From the NCBI RefSeq assembly GCF_014897315.1, contig NZ_JABUYL010000001.1:124001-188000 (forward strand): a stretch of 64,000 nt of DNA. The letters are read 5' to 3'. The notes beneath the pieces are model-generated. The model was not told where the DNA came from. It made no database searches and saw only the letters and a list, made by a program, of their open reading frames with translations. This document shows, piece by piece, positions 45,693-53,045 of the stretch. The translations under genes were made by a program, and so were the position numbers. Positions within the stretch are counted from its first letter, which is position 1, and the number at the start of each line of letters is the position of its first letter. The stretch is from Proteus sp. FME41. Lineage in GTDB: Bacteria; Pseudomonadota; Gammaproteobacteria; Enterobacterales; Enterobacteriaceae.

Positions 45693-45878
45693 ATGGAAGT
45701 GGATAATAATCATAGATTCTTTTCTGATGATGTATGCCCTAAAACAGCATTATATGGTCAATTTTATGGTGATAATCACTATGCTGGTCGAGATTATGAA
45801 CGAAAAATATATAATGGAAATAAATTTCCAAAAACTAAAAAAGGTTTTTATTTTAAAAAATTGATGAATTTTAAATAA
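45693..45878 (+). CDS. Small protein of unknown function (61 aa)
   Basis: Basic, aromatic-rich protein of 61 residues (CPKTALYGQFYGDNHYAGRDYE then GNKFPKTKKGFYFKK), cited in pieces. The N-terminus is acidic and the C-terminus strongly basic. AAGGAA stands close to the ATG. The composition is not that of random AT-rich DNA, which supports a real gene, but no family is recognised with certainty. Confidence 0.5.
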   Translation: MEVDNNHRFFSDDVCPKTALYGQFYGDNHYAGRDYERKIYNGNKFPKTKKGFYFKKLMNFK

Positions 45879-46030
45879 TAAAAGTAACAAAAAAATAATA
45901 TAAAATTATTTCAAATGAAAATATCAATATTATTTAATACGTGGTTGATTGATATTTGAAAATGAGTTGATGATTGCGTCACTCGAGAAATTTACTACAT
46001 TGACAATTTACAGCGCAGTAAAAATAATTA

Positions 46031-46530
46031 TTAATTTTTCTCAATACCAATAGGTTGATAACCTTGCCATAAAGGTTTGAAATGTTCACTTGCATTACTT
46101 GATATTAGATGAATGTAGTAATTACCGATTTTACTCAACAAAATGCAATCATCAACATCTTTTAAATTATTTTTATGTATTGCTGGCTATCGACTAAAAG
46201 CGTTAGGATGGCTTTTTCTTTGGCCTCATTTGGCGATTGTGCAACAAATAAATAGTTCAGCTAGGTTTGATGGGTGATAACTACCTACATTAACAAAATA
46301 TAATTTATTGTTGCTCGTCTTATTGCTAAGACTAAGACTGATATCAAATCCATCAACCCAAGTAATTTCAGTATAACCATCAATATGTACTTTATCTTTG
46401 TCACCAAACCATACCTTTCTTAATGCAGGCCAAGTATCTATAGATTTTTATGATATAACACATTGAATATATTGGGTTTTTATGTTTAACTTACCACATT
46501 GCCGCCAACATAGGACATAAATAATTTCAT
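46031..46530 (-). pseudogene. Frameshifted DUF1543 gene
   Basis: Three reading frames carry successive pieces of one DUF1543 protein: MKLFMSYVGGN (start at 46530), then GKLNIKTQYIQCVIS in another frame, then IDTWPALRKVWFGDKDKVH, KLYFVNVGSYHPSNLAELF and AQSPNEAKEKAILTLL in a third, and finally DVDDCILLSKIGNYYIHL to a stop at 46031. At least three frameshifts separate the parts, yet residues remain well conserved, so inactivation is recent. The intact protein would be about 165 residues; function unknown. Confidence 0.75.
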
Positions 46531-46688
46531 TATTGCATCCATTTTTTGTGTTGCGATCGATGTATGATTTATTATGTAACCATATTAAGAGTAAGTATAA
46601 AAAATGAAGACGATTGATTTTATGAACTAAATTGTTTATTTTTACTCTAAACATTTGCTATTAATTTAAAATATTATTTGGAGTAGAT

Positions 46689-46868
46689 ATGAGATTACTT
46701 ATGCTTTTGGGTATTTTTTTTATTTCTGCTTGCTCATCAACAGGAGCAATAGAATCTCAAGAAAGTAAAAGTCATAAAGAAGATCCATATTCTGATAGTA
46801 CATTAAATAGTATTAAAGCTAATCAGAACATTTATATTGAGCAGCAACGTAGTAAAGGAAATTTTTAA
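46689..46868 (+). CDS. Small putative lipoprotein (59 aa)
   Basis: Product of 59 residues with a short signal peptide and lipobox ISAC (Cys at residue 15), followed by SSTGAIESQESKSHKEDP and a hydrophilic helical tail. GGAG precedes the ATG. Lipobox, ribosome-binding site and a composition unlike the surrounding AT-rich DNA support a real gene. It has the look of entericidin-like or other tiny outer-membrane lipoproteins, but no exact match is recognised. Confidence 0.6.
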   Translation: MRLLMLLGIFFISACSSTGAIESQESKSHKEDPYSDSTLNSIKANQNIYIEQQRSKGNF

Positions 46869-46901
46869 TCTATTAAAAATATGTTATTGAAAAACCACAA
46901 C

Positions 46902-47489
46902 TTAATCATAATTAGAAAAAGCCTTTCTTATCGTAATAATAGTTACTCCACCTAAAAATATAATAAAGAAAATAAGGGAATAGAATATTAAAAAATGAGC
47001 ATCTCTTTCTTTAAAGAAAATAATTATCATTATCAATAACAAAAACAGAGAGAGTAAAAAGAATTTTTTGTTATTATTAATCATGCAATATACGCAAGAA
47101 ACAAAAATAGATACTAAGATAAAAGAAAAATAAGCTATAAGAAAAGCAACAAATTCCACACTGTTAAAAAAGTTAGAGGATAATTTTTCTTCATAAAATA
47201 TCATTATCAGCACGATGGTGGCTGCTATAAAACTCATTAAAGTAAAGATTAAAATAACAAATTTATTAGTATGTAAAAATGATATTTTTTTAAAATAAAT
47301 AACTTTTATAGAAATTTCTAAAGAAGATATAAATACGACAATACCGACAAAAAAAATAATAGAAGAAGAAACTAGCCAAATAATATTATTATAGCCAAAT
47401 GTAAATATACTGAGATAGAGTGATATCGTCAAAGATAATAATGGAGATGTAAATGTAAACAATTTTTTATTTTTTTGTTTGTTATTCAT
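46902..47489 (-). CDS. Multi-pass membrane protein of unknown function
   Basis: Protein of 195 residues with about six hydrophobic segments, very rich in Ile, Phe, Leu and Ser, with a Lys/Asn-rich N-terminus (MNNKQKNKKLF). No family recognised. The start at 47489 has TAGGA upstream; an ATG 12 bases further out does not. The strong AT bias makes the sequence low in complexity, but a continuous 588-base frame with regular transmembrane spacing supports a real gene. Confidence 0.55.
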   Translation of the reverse strand: MNNKQKNKKLFTFTSPLLSLTISLYLSIFTFGYNNIIWLVSSSIIFFVGIVVFISSLEISIKVIYFKKISFLHTNKFVILIFTLMSFIAATIVLIMIFYEEKLSSNFFNSVEFVAFLIAYFSFILVSIFVSCVYCMINNNKKFFLLSLFLLLIMIIIFFKERDAHFLIFYSLIFFIIFLGGVTIITIRKAFSNYD

Positions 47490-47628
47490 ATTCCTATCCA
47501 TTATAAAAATAACAGGATATCAATTAAACATCGGCAATGATAACTGAGTGATTATATCACTTAGTCGATTACATTGATCACTAGCCCTACATTGTTTTTA
47601 AATACATGTGTAATTTTTACACTGATAC

Positions 47629-48147
47629 TTACTTTAATTCGATATTATTGTTTTTTGCCCATTTTCTTAATCTTCCATTAGCATTGGCGTAAGGCGAAGA
47701 TGTGTTAAATGAGATCATCCGGCCCATCGTCCATTTTGTGTACCATGGTTTGCCATACAAGACATCATCAGTTCGCTCATCAATAAGCTTCACAATTTCA
47801 TTTTTCACAGTCTGAAGCTCAGATACTAACAAGTCATAATTTAACTCGCTATAATCGGAGTAAAATTTTTGAGCAAGAAGACCAAGTTGGTTCCATTTAT
47901 AACCCGTATCTGGAAAATCGACAGGTAGGCCTTTGGCATCAGAAGTGATCCATTTTACAATAAGAGCATTCCATCCGAGCAAATAAGAAACAAGATTATG
48001 AACACTCATCTCTGTTCCTTTGGCGTGCCCATCCATTGAGTGTTCAGATGTCATTTCTGCTGGGATTGCATTTAAATAACTAATTAATTTATTGAAATTT
48101 TTATCAATAGCTAAAAGTAATTCAGCTTTTGTTTGTGGTACGCTCAT
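47629..48147 (-). CDS. ClbS/DfsB-family (DUF1706) protein
   Basis: Protein of 172 residues of the DinB-like four-helix ClbS/DfsB family: VPQTKAELLLAIDKNFNKLI, MSVHNLVSYLLGWNALIVKW, FPDTGYKWNQLGLLAQKFY and the terminal WTMGRMISFNTSSPYANANGRLRKW (cited in part). ClbS detoxifies colibactin through its cyclopropane warheads; other members act in stress or have unknown substrates. The start was placed at ATG 48147 (MSVPQTK), matching family length; the frame extends upstream without support. No colibactin genes are present. Confidence 0.82.
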   Translation of the reverse strand: MSVPQTKAELLLAIDKNFNKLISYLNAIPAEMTSEHSMDGHAKGTEMSVHNLVSYLLGWNALIVKWITSDAKGLPVDFPDTGYKWNQLGLLAQKFYSDYSELNYDLLVSELQTVKNEIVKLIDERTDDVLYGKPWYTKWTMGRMISFNTSSPYANANGRLRKWAKNNNIELK

Positions 48148-48341
48148 AAGGAATTCCATCTCATTAAAATAGATAAACCATAAAGGTTGTGTCGTGTTTG
48201 AAAACAAATTAATTATGTACTATCCACCACAACAGGGGAAGGCTCTTTTATAAACAGTGTAAATGTTGGTTTTTGAATTTAATTAGAGCTCTATTTTTAA
48301 ATAGTGGGCGATTGATTCTTATCACATTTAATTTTATTAGA

Positions 48342-48365
48342 GCTCCGCAATTGTGGAGCCGTTTT
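48342..48365 (+). terminator. Orphan plus-strand terminator
   Basis: GCTCCGCAA / TTGTGGAGC hairpin followed by CGTTTTT. No plus-strand gene lies upstream within 1.4 kb, so an unannotated plus-strand RNA may end here. Confidence 0.65.
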
Positions 48366-48744
48366 TGTTAACTAACTCACTTGTTTAATATGAAAGAGTA
48401 TCTGATTCATCCAACGAGAAGAATGTACAGCTATTCAAAAATGTGGCTAATATAATAATGCTAAGTATGTGTATTATTTTTTCATATTGTCGCCTATTCC
48501 ATTTTATGGAACTTACGAGGTTGATTAACATAATAAAAAGATTTTACTCTTCTTTAATCAAGGAAAGCTTCTCATATCATGCATTTCTTATTTCTTTCTT
48601 AAGTAATCATATCTATCGTTTAATTTATCTTTTTTAGTTAGCCTACAAGATCTTTTTTACATAATTAGTTAATAACTTAAGCAAAAATTATAGTATAGAA
48701 ACCGGGCGAGAATTGAGCTTTAACCAGGGCAAACAAGATGGGGG

Positions 48745-48778
48745 TTTTACACCAGTTTTACACCAGTTTTACACCAAG
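48745..48778. repeat. Three tandem copies of TTTTACACCAG
   Basis: Two exact 11-base copies and a third with one added A (TTTTACACCAAG), 56 bases left of the tRNA-Pro fragment. Possibly a leftover of an earlier integration or integrase arm sites; function unknown. Confidence 0.8.
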
Positions 48779-48792
48779 CAAATTTCAGGCAT

Positions 48793-48821
48793 AAAAAAAC
48801 CAACCGTAAATGGTTGGTTTT
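48793..48821 (-). terminator. Terminator of the tRNA-Pro transcript
   Basis: Minus-strand hairpin AACCAACC-ATTTA-CGGTTGGTT followed by T5, just downstream of the tRNA 3' fragment. It marks the DNA here as the original host flank. Confidence 0.8.
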
Positions 48822-48833
48822 CTTAAATATTGT

Positions 48834-48880
48834 TGGTCGGCATGATAGGATTTGAACCTACGACCCCCGACACCCCATGA
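48834..48880 (-). other. attL: 3' fragment of tRNA-Pro
   Basis: 47 bases on the minus strand equal the anticodon loop to the CCA end of a tRNA-Pro (UGG): TCATGGGGTGTCGGGGGTCG, then T-arm GTTCAAATC and CATGCCGACCA. It resembles E. coli proM. The 5' half of the tRNA is missing to the right, where phage DNA begins. So the full tRNA should be rebuilt at the far (right) end of the element, outside the window, with a second copy of this segment. Confidence 0.85.
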
Positions 48881-49252
48881 AACCGATTTTAAATTACATA
48901 ACGCATTGATTATAAATGCAAATAATGCTTTTATATGTAATTACATACAGTGCTAAATATACAAAATGTGCATTATAAGAATCAATGAGTTAGAGAGAGT
49001 TTTACCACTATATTTATGTACGTTAGTTCAAACTAGAATTGATATGTTTCGTAGGTAGGGTGTAGTTAAATATGAAGAGTTGAGCGAAAAAATAGATGTT
49101 ATGAGTTATCTTACTGTTGATGGATAATTGCTAATAAAACTGTATATTTATTAATAAATATCAAGAGTGAATAGTATATAATTACGTGCTCATTGTAAAA
49201 AGTGCCCTCCATTAGAGGGCGATTGAATGTTGGTTTTTTATTCAAAATAGAA
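48881..49252. other. Phage end region between attL and the nuclease gene
   Basis: 372 bases with no gene. It likely includes integrase arm and IHF sites. A minus-strand terminator for the nuclease gene is at 49191-49221 (GCCCTC / GAGGGC, then CACTTTTT on the minus strand). Confidence 0.5.
49191..49221 (-). terminator. Terminator of the nuclease gene
   Basis: Minus-strand GCCCTC-TAATG-GAGGGC hairpin followed by ACTTTTTAC. Confidence 0.75.
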
Positions 49253-50125
49253 TCACTTAACCTGCCCATCTTTGAATATCATTCGTTTATCTCCTGATGA
49301 GTAGTTCTGTACAATACCTAAGAGCTCTTTGGAGTAATCAATTATTGTTGTAGACACTATTGGCTCAGAGTATTGATAGTTTAACTTGTATCCTTTTATT
49401 TTTATTTTTAATTTTCCATCAGTAGACTCTAAATATGAATTACTTAGCTTCTCACTATATGTTCCAGCACCATACTTTATATCAGGTATTTTATTAGTCA
49501 GTGAATTTTCCAAGTCAAAAAGTGAAAATTTGGCGCCAGTTATTTCATTTAATATGAAAACTTTGTTATTACATATATCACTGAATTTATTTTTTATATC
49601 TTCAATATTAAGCCCTAACTGAGAGCCCAACCAAGAGGATTCGATTATAGGAAAAAATGAAGTAATTATTGGAGACGAGTGAGCAATGATATTTAAATTT
49701 ATAATTTTTGTTAATGGTGTCCCATCAGGTGCAGTCCAGTCATCGTCAATTCCTTCTCTTATAATAAGAAGATCTATTTTATATTGTTCTGCCTTTTTTT
49801 GGGTTCCGCTCTGGTAGCCTGTTTTAGTAGCGTAGATGAGACGAAGACCTGGTATATCTTGTGTTTTACCAATAAATGCATCAATTTTGTCAATGGTCAC
49901 TGTGGATGCATAGTCTTTGCATTCAATTACCGTCTTGTAATCATAACCACCGTAATTAAATTCCCAATACACATCAAACTGCCTTAAAATTCCGTTTCTG
50001 TCTTCTATTTTTTTGTTTACCTCCACTAATGTATTTTTTAAATGCGACATCCCCTCCGCATTTAACAAACTTTGTTGAATAGCTCCAACAAATTCCTCAT
50101 ATTCCTTTCCCGTGTTTTTTTTCAT
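49253..50125 (-). CDS. PD-(D/E)XK (Mrr-type) endonuclease-like cargo protein
   Basis: Protein of 290 residues. The N-terminal half fits the restriction endonuclease type IV/Mrr fold: a helix with GKEYEEFVGAIQQSL, the motif Asp at FDVYWEF (Asp51), and ECK (Glu68, Lys70) followed by the conserved helix IDKIDAFIGKTQDI. The C-terminal half (about 120-290) is not recognised and may sense the target. It would cut DNA, perhaps modified or foreign. It lies between att and int, a usual slot for phage cargo such as defence genes, and has its own ribosome-binding site (AGAGG) and terminator. Confidence 0.7.
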   Translation of the reverse strand: MKKNTGKEYEEFVGAIQQSLLNAEGMSHLKNTLVEVNKKIEDRNGILRQFDVYWEFNYGGYDYKTVIECKDYASTVTIDKIDAFIGKTQDIPGLRLIYATKTGYQSGTQKKAEQYKIDLLIIREGIDDDWTAPDGTPLTKIINLNIIAHSSPIITSFFPIIESSWLGSQLGLNIEDIKNKFSDICNNKVFILNEITGAKFSLFDLENSLTNKIPDIKYGAGTYSEKLSNSYLESTDGKLKIKIKGYKLNYQYSEPIVSTTIIDYSKELLGIVQNYSSGDKRMIFKDGQVK

Positions 50126-50314
50126 GCCAGCCTCTTACATTCTGTTTTCTGACTGTATTCATTAAATTTTTTTCAGGGTTACTCTGAATTAATGAAACAT
50201 ACAATAGTATATCTGTTAATACAGACTGAAAAGCTAATGTCCTTATCTGGTAAGAACAGCGTGTCAAATTAGAATTGGTTCAGCTGTATAAGACTAAATC
50301 TGCAATAATATAAC

Positions 50315-51490
50315 TTATGCAATCTCACAATGTGGCACTTCAACCCATTGTACATGGTTTTCGGTGTAAATCTTTGTCGACTCTGCATCACTGTGAGCCA
50401 TTCGAGCTTGAGGATCAAAACCACGTTGTTTAAACATAAAGGCCGCCAATGCTCTTATTTCATGAAAGGTTGGTCTTTCATCTAAAGGCAAATGACTGGT
50501 AACGCCCACTTGATCACGCAACGCTGAAAATGCACGGCTAAGGTAATCAGGTGCGACTTGTGTTGGATGATTAACTTCTTTACTCACTTTATTTGGGATA
50601 CGAGTAGGCAGTCTATGCACAATATAAGGGCTTGCCACATTGTCACGGCTATTATCAATGATTTCTTTTAATGCCTTTCCTATAGGAATAGCAACGTGAG
50701 AAGCTTCTTTGTATTGTACTTTCTGCCTATGGATATAGATCATTCCATATATCCCATTTTTAGGCTCCTCATACCAAACACACCCACATATTCTTTCTTT
50801 AGGTGCTTTGATATTGTATTTTACTCGTGAGACTTCAAGCCTAGCCTGTGTTGTCTGTAATGCGAGATCCATTGCCGTTCTTAACCAAGGCTCTGCGGAT
50901 GCTCGAATTTTAAGAAAGTCATCATAAGATAATCTTCTACGTTTTTTGCCGTCGACTCTTTTCATCTTTTTACGTTCTGCTGGATTATCGAACATAAGAG
51001 ATTCGTCTATTGCATAACTGAAAATCTTCTTTAAAAAGCCTACTTTTCGATTTTGTACATTGGCAGAAGCTTCAGCATGGTATTCATTAATAAATCCATT
51101 AACGTGTTCGAGAGATATTTCATTTGATGGAATATCCTTAAAAAAGGATTTCACTCTTTCTAGGTCGTTAGTCCAGTCATTCAACGTGCTTTTAGATGGT
51201 TGCTCATCATTAATGATCCGAGAAAACAATTTATCTAAATGCTCAGAGAAGGGAAGGGCTTCACCATATTGCCCTCCTGAATCAACAATTAATGAATTTA
51301 CAGAAACAGATTTTTCTGGTCGCATGATATTATTGTATTCTCTGGCTATTGCGATAGCTTTTGCTTTATCAGCACCAATACATTTTCTTAATCCATTAGT
51401 TAATGTAAGACGATATTGTTTGACTGATTTATCAAAATAAAGGAAGTCAGGTAAATGCCTAAATTCCTTTCTTCTTGGTCTACTGGCCAT
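50315..51490 (-). CDS. int: Tyrosine integrase
   Basis: Protein of 391 residues. It has an N-terminal arm-binding domain (about 1-65, lambda/HK022-like), a core-binding SAM-like domain (about 75-175) and a catalytic domain with Arg217 (TQARLEVSRVK), a beta-hairpin Lys near 257, H343-E-I-R346, His366 (MAHSDAES) and the nucleophile Tyr375 (KIYTENH). It catalyses integration at the tRNA-Pro site. It is read toward attL. The upstream excisionase-like gene ends one base before its start codon, so the two are coupled. Confidence 0.95.
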   Translation of the reverse strand: MASRPRRKEFRHLPDFLYFDKSVKQYRLTLTNGLRKCIGADKAKAIAIAREYNNIMRPEKSVSVNSLIVDSGGQYGEALPFSEHLDKLFSRIINDEQPSKSTLNDWTNDLERVKSFFKDIPSNEISLEHVNGFINEYHAEASANVQNRKVGFLKKIFSYAIDESLMFDNPAERKKMKRVDGKKRRRLSYDDFLKIRASAEPWLRTAMDLALQTTQARLEVSRVKYNIKAPKERICGCVWYEEPKNGIYGMIYIHRQKVQYKEASHVAIPIGKALKEIIDNSRDNVASPYIVHRLPTRIPNKVSKEVNHPTQVAPDYLSRAFSALRDQVGVTSHLPLDERPTFHEIRALAAFMFKQRGFDPQARMAHSDAESTKIYTENHVQWVEVPHCEIA

Positions 51491-51491
51491 A

Positions 51492-51704
51492 TCAAGAAGC
51501 CCTTATTAACTCATCAACACATGAAGAAATAACGGACTCGATACCCCAGCGCTCAGATGAATACACCCAAACAGAACAATCAACGATTTTGCCTTTTAAT
51601 AAACCAGTTTCTACCCATTTTTTTATGGTTCTATTATCTGGAATAGAACCTATTTCAAATTCTCTTTTAGCCCATGCACTAGCTTTCATCAGTTTTCTGC
51701 TCAT
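51492..51704 (-). CDS. Excisionase-like protein
   Basis: Small protein of 70 residues with a winged-helix pattern (MKASAWAKREFEIGSIPDNRT, then IKKWVETGLLKGKIVDCSVWV and YSSERW, cited in pieces) that resembles phage excisionases. Its place directly before int supports a role as directionality factor. The start is preceded by the box GAGGCAAGACC that recurs before other genes of this phage. Its first 26 bases overlap the end of the preceding gene. Confidence 0.7.
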   Translation of the reverse strand: MSRKLMKASAWAKREFEIGSIPDNRTIKKWVETGLLKGKIVDCSVWVYSSERWGIESVISSCVDELIRAS

Positions 51705-51876
51705 TTTGGTCTTGCCTCATCATCAATAAAATAAGCCGGTCTGCTGTATCGCAGGAGTGTTTGATTTCAGCTTCAGTACATGGTCTATTTCTTACACTGA
51801 ACGCTAACCGACCTAATTTAATATCAAAACTTGTTAATAATTGAGAACCCGGTTCCCAAGGTGTTAATAATTTCAT
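51679..51876 (-). CDS. Phage protein of unknown function (65 aa)
   Basis: Product of 65 residues from the ATG giving MKLLTPWEPGSQLLTSF. The sequence FDIKLGRLAFSVRNRPCTEAEI then SCDTADRLILLMMRQDQ (cited in pieces) is helical and charged. It ends inside the excisionase-like gene, indicating translation coupling. No family recognised. An in-frame extension upstream is not supported by a ribosome-binding site. Confidence 0.55.
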   Translation of the reverse strand: MKLLTPWEPGSQLLTSFDIKLGRLAFSVRNRPCTEAEIKHSCDTADRLILLMMRQDQNEQKTDES

Positions 51877-51948
51877 TGTGGTTATCCATTGGTTTTGAAT
51901 AAACCACAATGTTAATAATAACGAAAAGTAAAAACTGATTATGCTTAA

Positions 51949-52119
51949 TCAATTTTTTACCCGAATAATTCCCTCTACTGGATAGCACTCCGCAATTTTC
52001 CCTTTGGTAGCGAGTACCTCTTTATCAATTAAACAATTTTGTTCATCAGGATAAATGTAGCCATAGGGCTCGAACTGGCAATTCACTGAACTACATATTA
52101 AAAGGAATAAACCAAACAT
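51949..52119 (-). CDS. Phage small protein, possibly secreted (56 aa)
   Basis: Product of 56 residues beginning MFGLFLLICSSVNCQFEPYG: a short hydrophobic stretch followed by cysteines could be a signal or lipoprotein-like start. The ATG overlaps the stop of the preceding gene (TAATG) and GGGGGGAAC provides a ribosome-binding site. Four Cys in total. No family recognised. It would have been missed by a 60-codon cutoff. Confidence 0.5.
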   Translation of the reverse strand: MFGLFLLICSSVNCQFEPYGYIYPDEQNCLIDKEVLATKGKIAECYPVEGIIRVKN

Positions 52120-52289
52120 TACTGTTCCCCCCTTTGTTGTTCAGCGATGGTTTGCTGAAGTTCAATTTTCACGTGTGCTGGAAAATCGTATGAAACGTGG
52201 CAACGTCTATCTGTTGAAACAAAGCCATGTGTACCATCAGGTAATGTGATCTTTACGGCTTGGTCTTTTTGTTGAGAGTGTCTTAGCAT
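52119..52289 (-). CDS. Phage small protein of unknown function (56 aa)
   Basis: Product of 56 residues (MLRHSQQKDQAVKITLPDG, then HGFVSTDRRCHVSYDFP), soluble with one Cys. The start is the ATG that directly follows the phage start box GAGGCAAGACCA, so a longer in-frame version is wrong. A perfect palindrome GTGACATGTCAC lies 16 bases upstream of the ATG. Coupled to the next gene by a one-base overlap. No family recognised. Confidence 0.6.
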   Translation of the reverse strand: MLRHSQQKDQAVKITLPDGTHGFVSTDRRCHVSYDFPAHVKIELQQTIAEQQRGEQ

Positions 52290-52317
52290 TGGTCTTGCCT
52301 CTTCGTGACATGTCACA

Positions 52318-52497
52318 CTAATGGATAATAGCGATATTTGTGGGATGCCCCAGTTGCAGTAATAATGCTTTTTGCATTGATGAAAGTGCCTGTTGTTCTT
52401 GCTCAGTGACATTTTCTGTTGATGCCGTAGACCATTCTATACTGCATTTATTTGTCGTTTCATCATGAGTGATGACAACTTCTAACTTCATGGCCAT
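52318..52497 (-). CDS. Phage small protein of unknown function (59 aa)
   Basis: Product of 59 residues (MAMKLEVVITHDETTNKCSIEW, then SSMQKALLLQLGHPTNIAIIH, cited in pieces). GGAG stands nine bases before the ATG; a second ATG two codons later is possible. It lies in the early-left operon between the Gp157 gene and smaller genes. No family recognised. Confidence 0.55.
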   Translation of the reverse strand: MAMKLEVVITHDETTNKCSIEWSTASTENVTEQEQQALSSMQKALLLQLGHPTNIAIIH

Positions 52498-52544
52498 AAC
52501 GTTTATCTCCTGATAATGCGCCCGATAAAGGGCGCTATTATGAA

Positions 52545-53045
52545 TTAACGAACCATCAATGAGCGTTCACCAACTTCAAGATGTGCTCCGGGGATCTCAA
52601 GACCATGTTCAATCGCATCTTTGATGCCTTTTTTATCAGGCGCGGTGATTGTTTGAACATCAACCAATTCATCCGGTAACAAAGCTTCATTGTCGATAAT
52701 GACTCGAACAACACCAGCTCTAGCTGTGAATGTATTTTTTGTTGTTTTTAATTTATCTAATCCTGAAGCTAATAAGCAGTTGAGAGCATATTTCTTTAGG
52801 TTTTTAGCCTGGTTTTCGAATGATTTTTTACGATCAGATAACCGTTTAGACTCCTCATCAAGTGTTTTAGCTTGACCTTCGATATTGCGAACGTGGTGCA
52901 TAATTGCATCCAATTTATCACCTAGCTCGCCCTCGATACCTTCCAACGTATCTGCGATATCTTCAGGAGAGAATTCTCCTGTTTCAACGAGTTGTTGTAA
53001 TTTTTCGTAATTAGTCGCCAGTGCGATAGCGGTAGTTTTGGTCAT
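52545..53045 (-). CDS. Siphovirus Gp157-family protein
   Basis: Protein of 166 residues with the Gp157 pattern: a long central coiled coil (about residues 45-95, IEGQAKTLDEESKRLSDRKK) and a C-terminal part ALNCLLASGLDKLKTTKNTF, then PDKKGIKDAIEHGLEIPGAHL (cited in part). Gp157 proteins are early phage proteins usually beside recombination genes; the function is not established. The ATG overlaps the stop of the annealing-protein gene by one base (TAATG). Confidence 0.82.
   Translation of the reverse strand: MTKTTAIALATNYEKLQQLVETGEFSPEDIADTLEGIEGELGDKLDAIMHHVRNIEGQAKTLDEESKRLSDRKKSFENQAKNLKKYALNCLLASGLDKLKTTKNTFTARAGVVRVIIDNEALLPDELVDVQTITAPDKKGIKDAIEHGLEIPGAHLEVGERSLMVR

Larger units (their letters stand above)
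48148..48833. other. Chromosomal flank of the prophage
   Basis: 686 bases without a gene. It holds a plus-strand terminator (48342-48365), a triple repeat of TTTTACACCAG (48745-48778), and the terminator of the original tRNA-Pro transcript (48793-48821). Confidence 0.5.

Noticed and set aside
46448-46654. Minus-strand 68-codon open frame
   Set aside because: Its C-terminal part is a frame of the broken DUF1543 gene (GKLNIKTQYIQ) and the rest is upstream noise.
52119-52412. A 97-residue gene starting at 52412
   Set aside because: The start box GAGGCAAGACCA directly before the ATG at 52289 and a better frame for 52318-52497 in the upstream DNA show that the extension is not translated.
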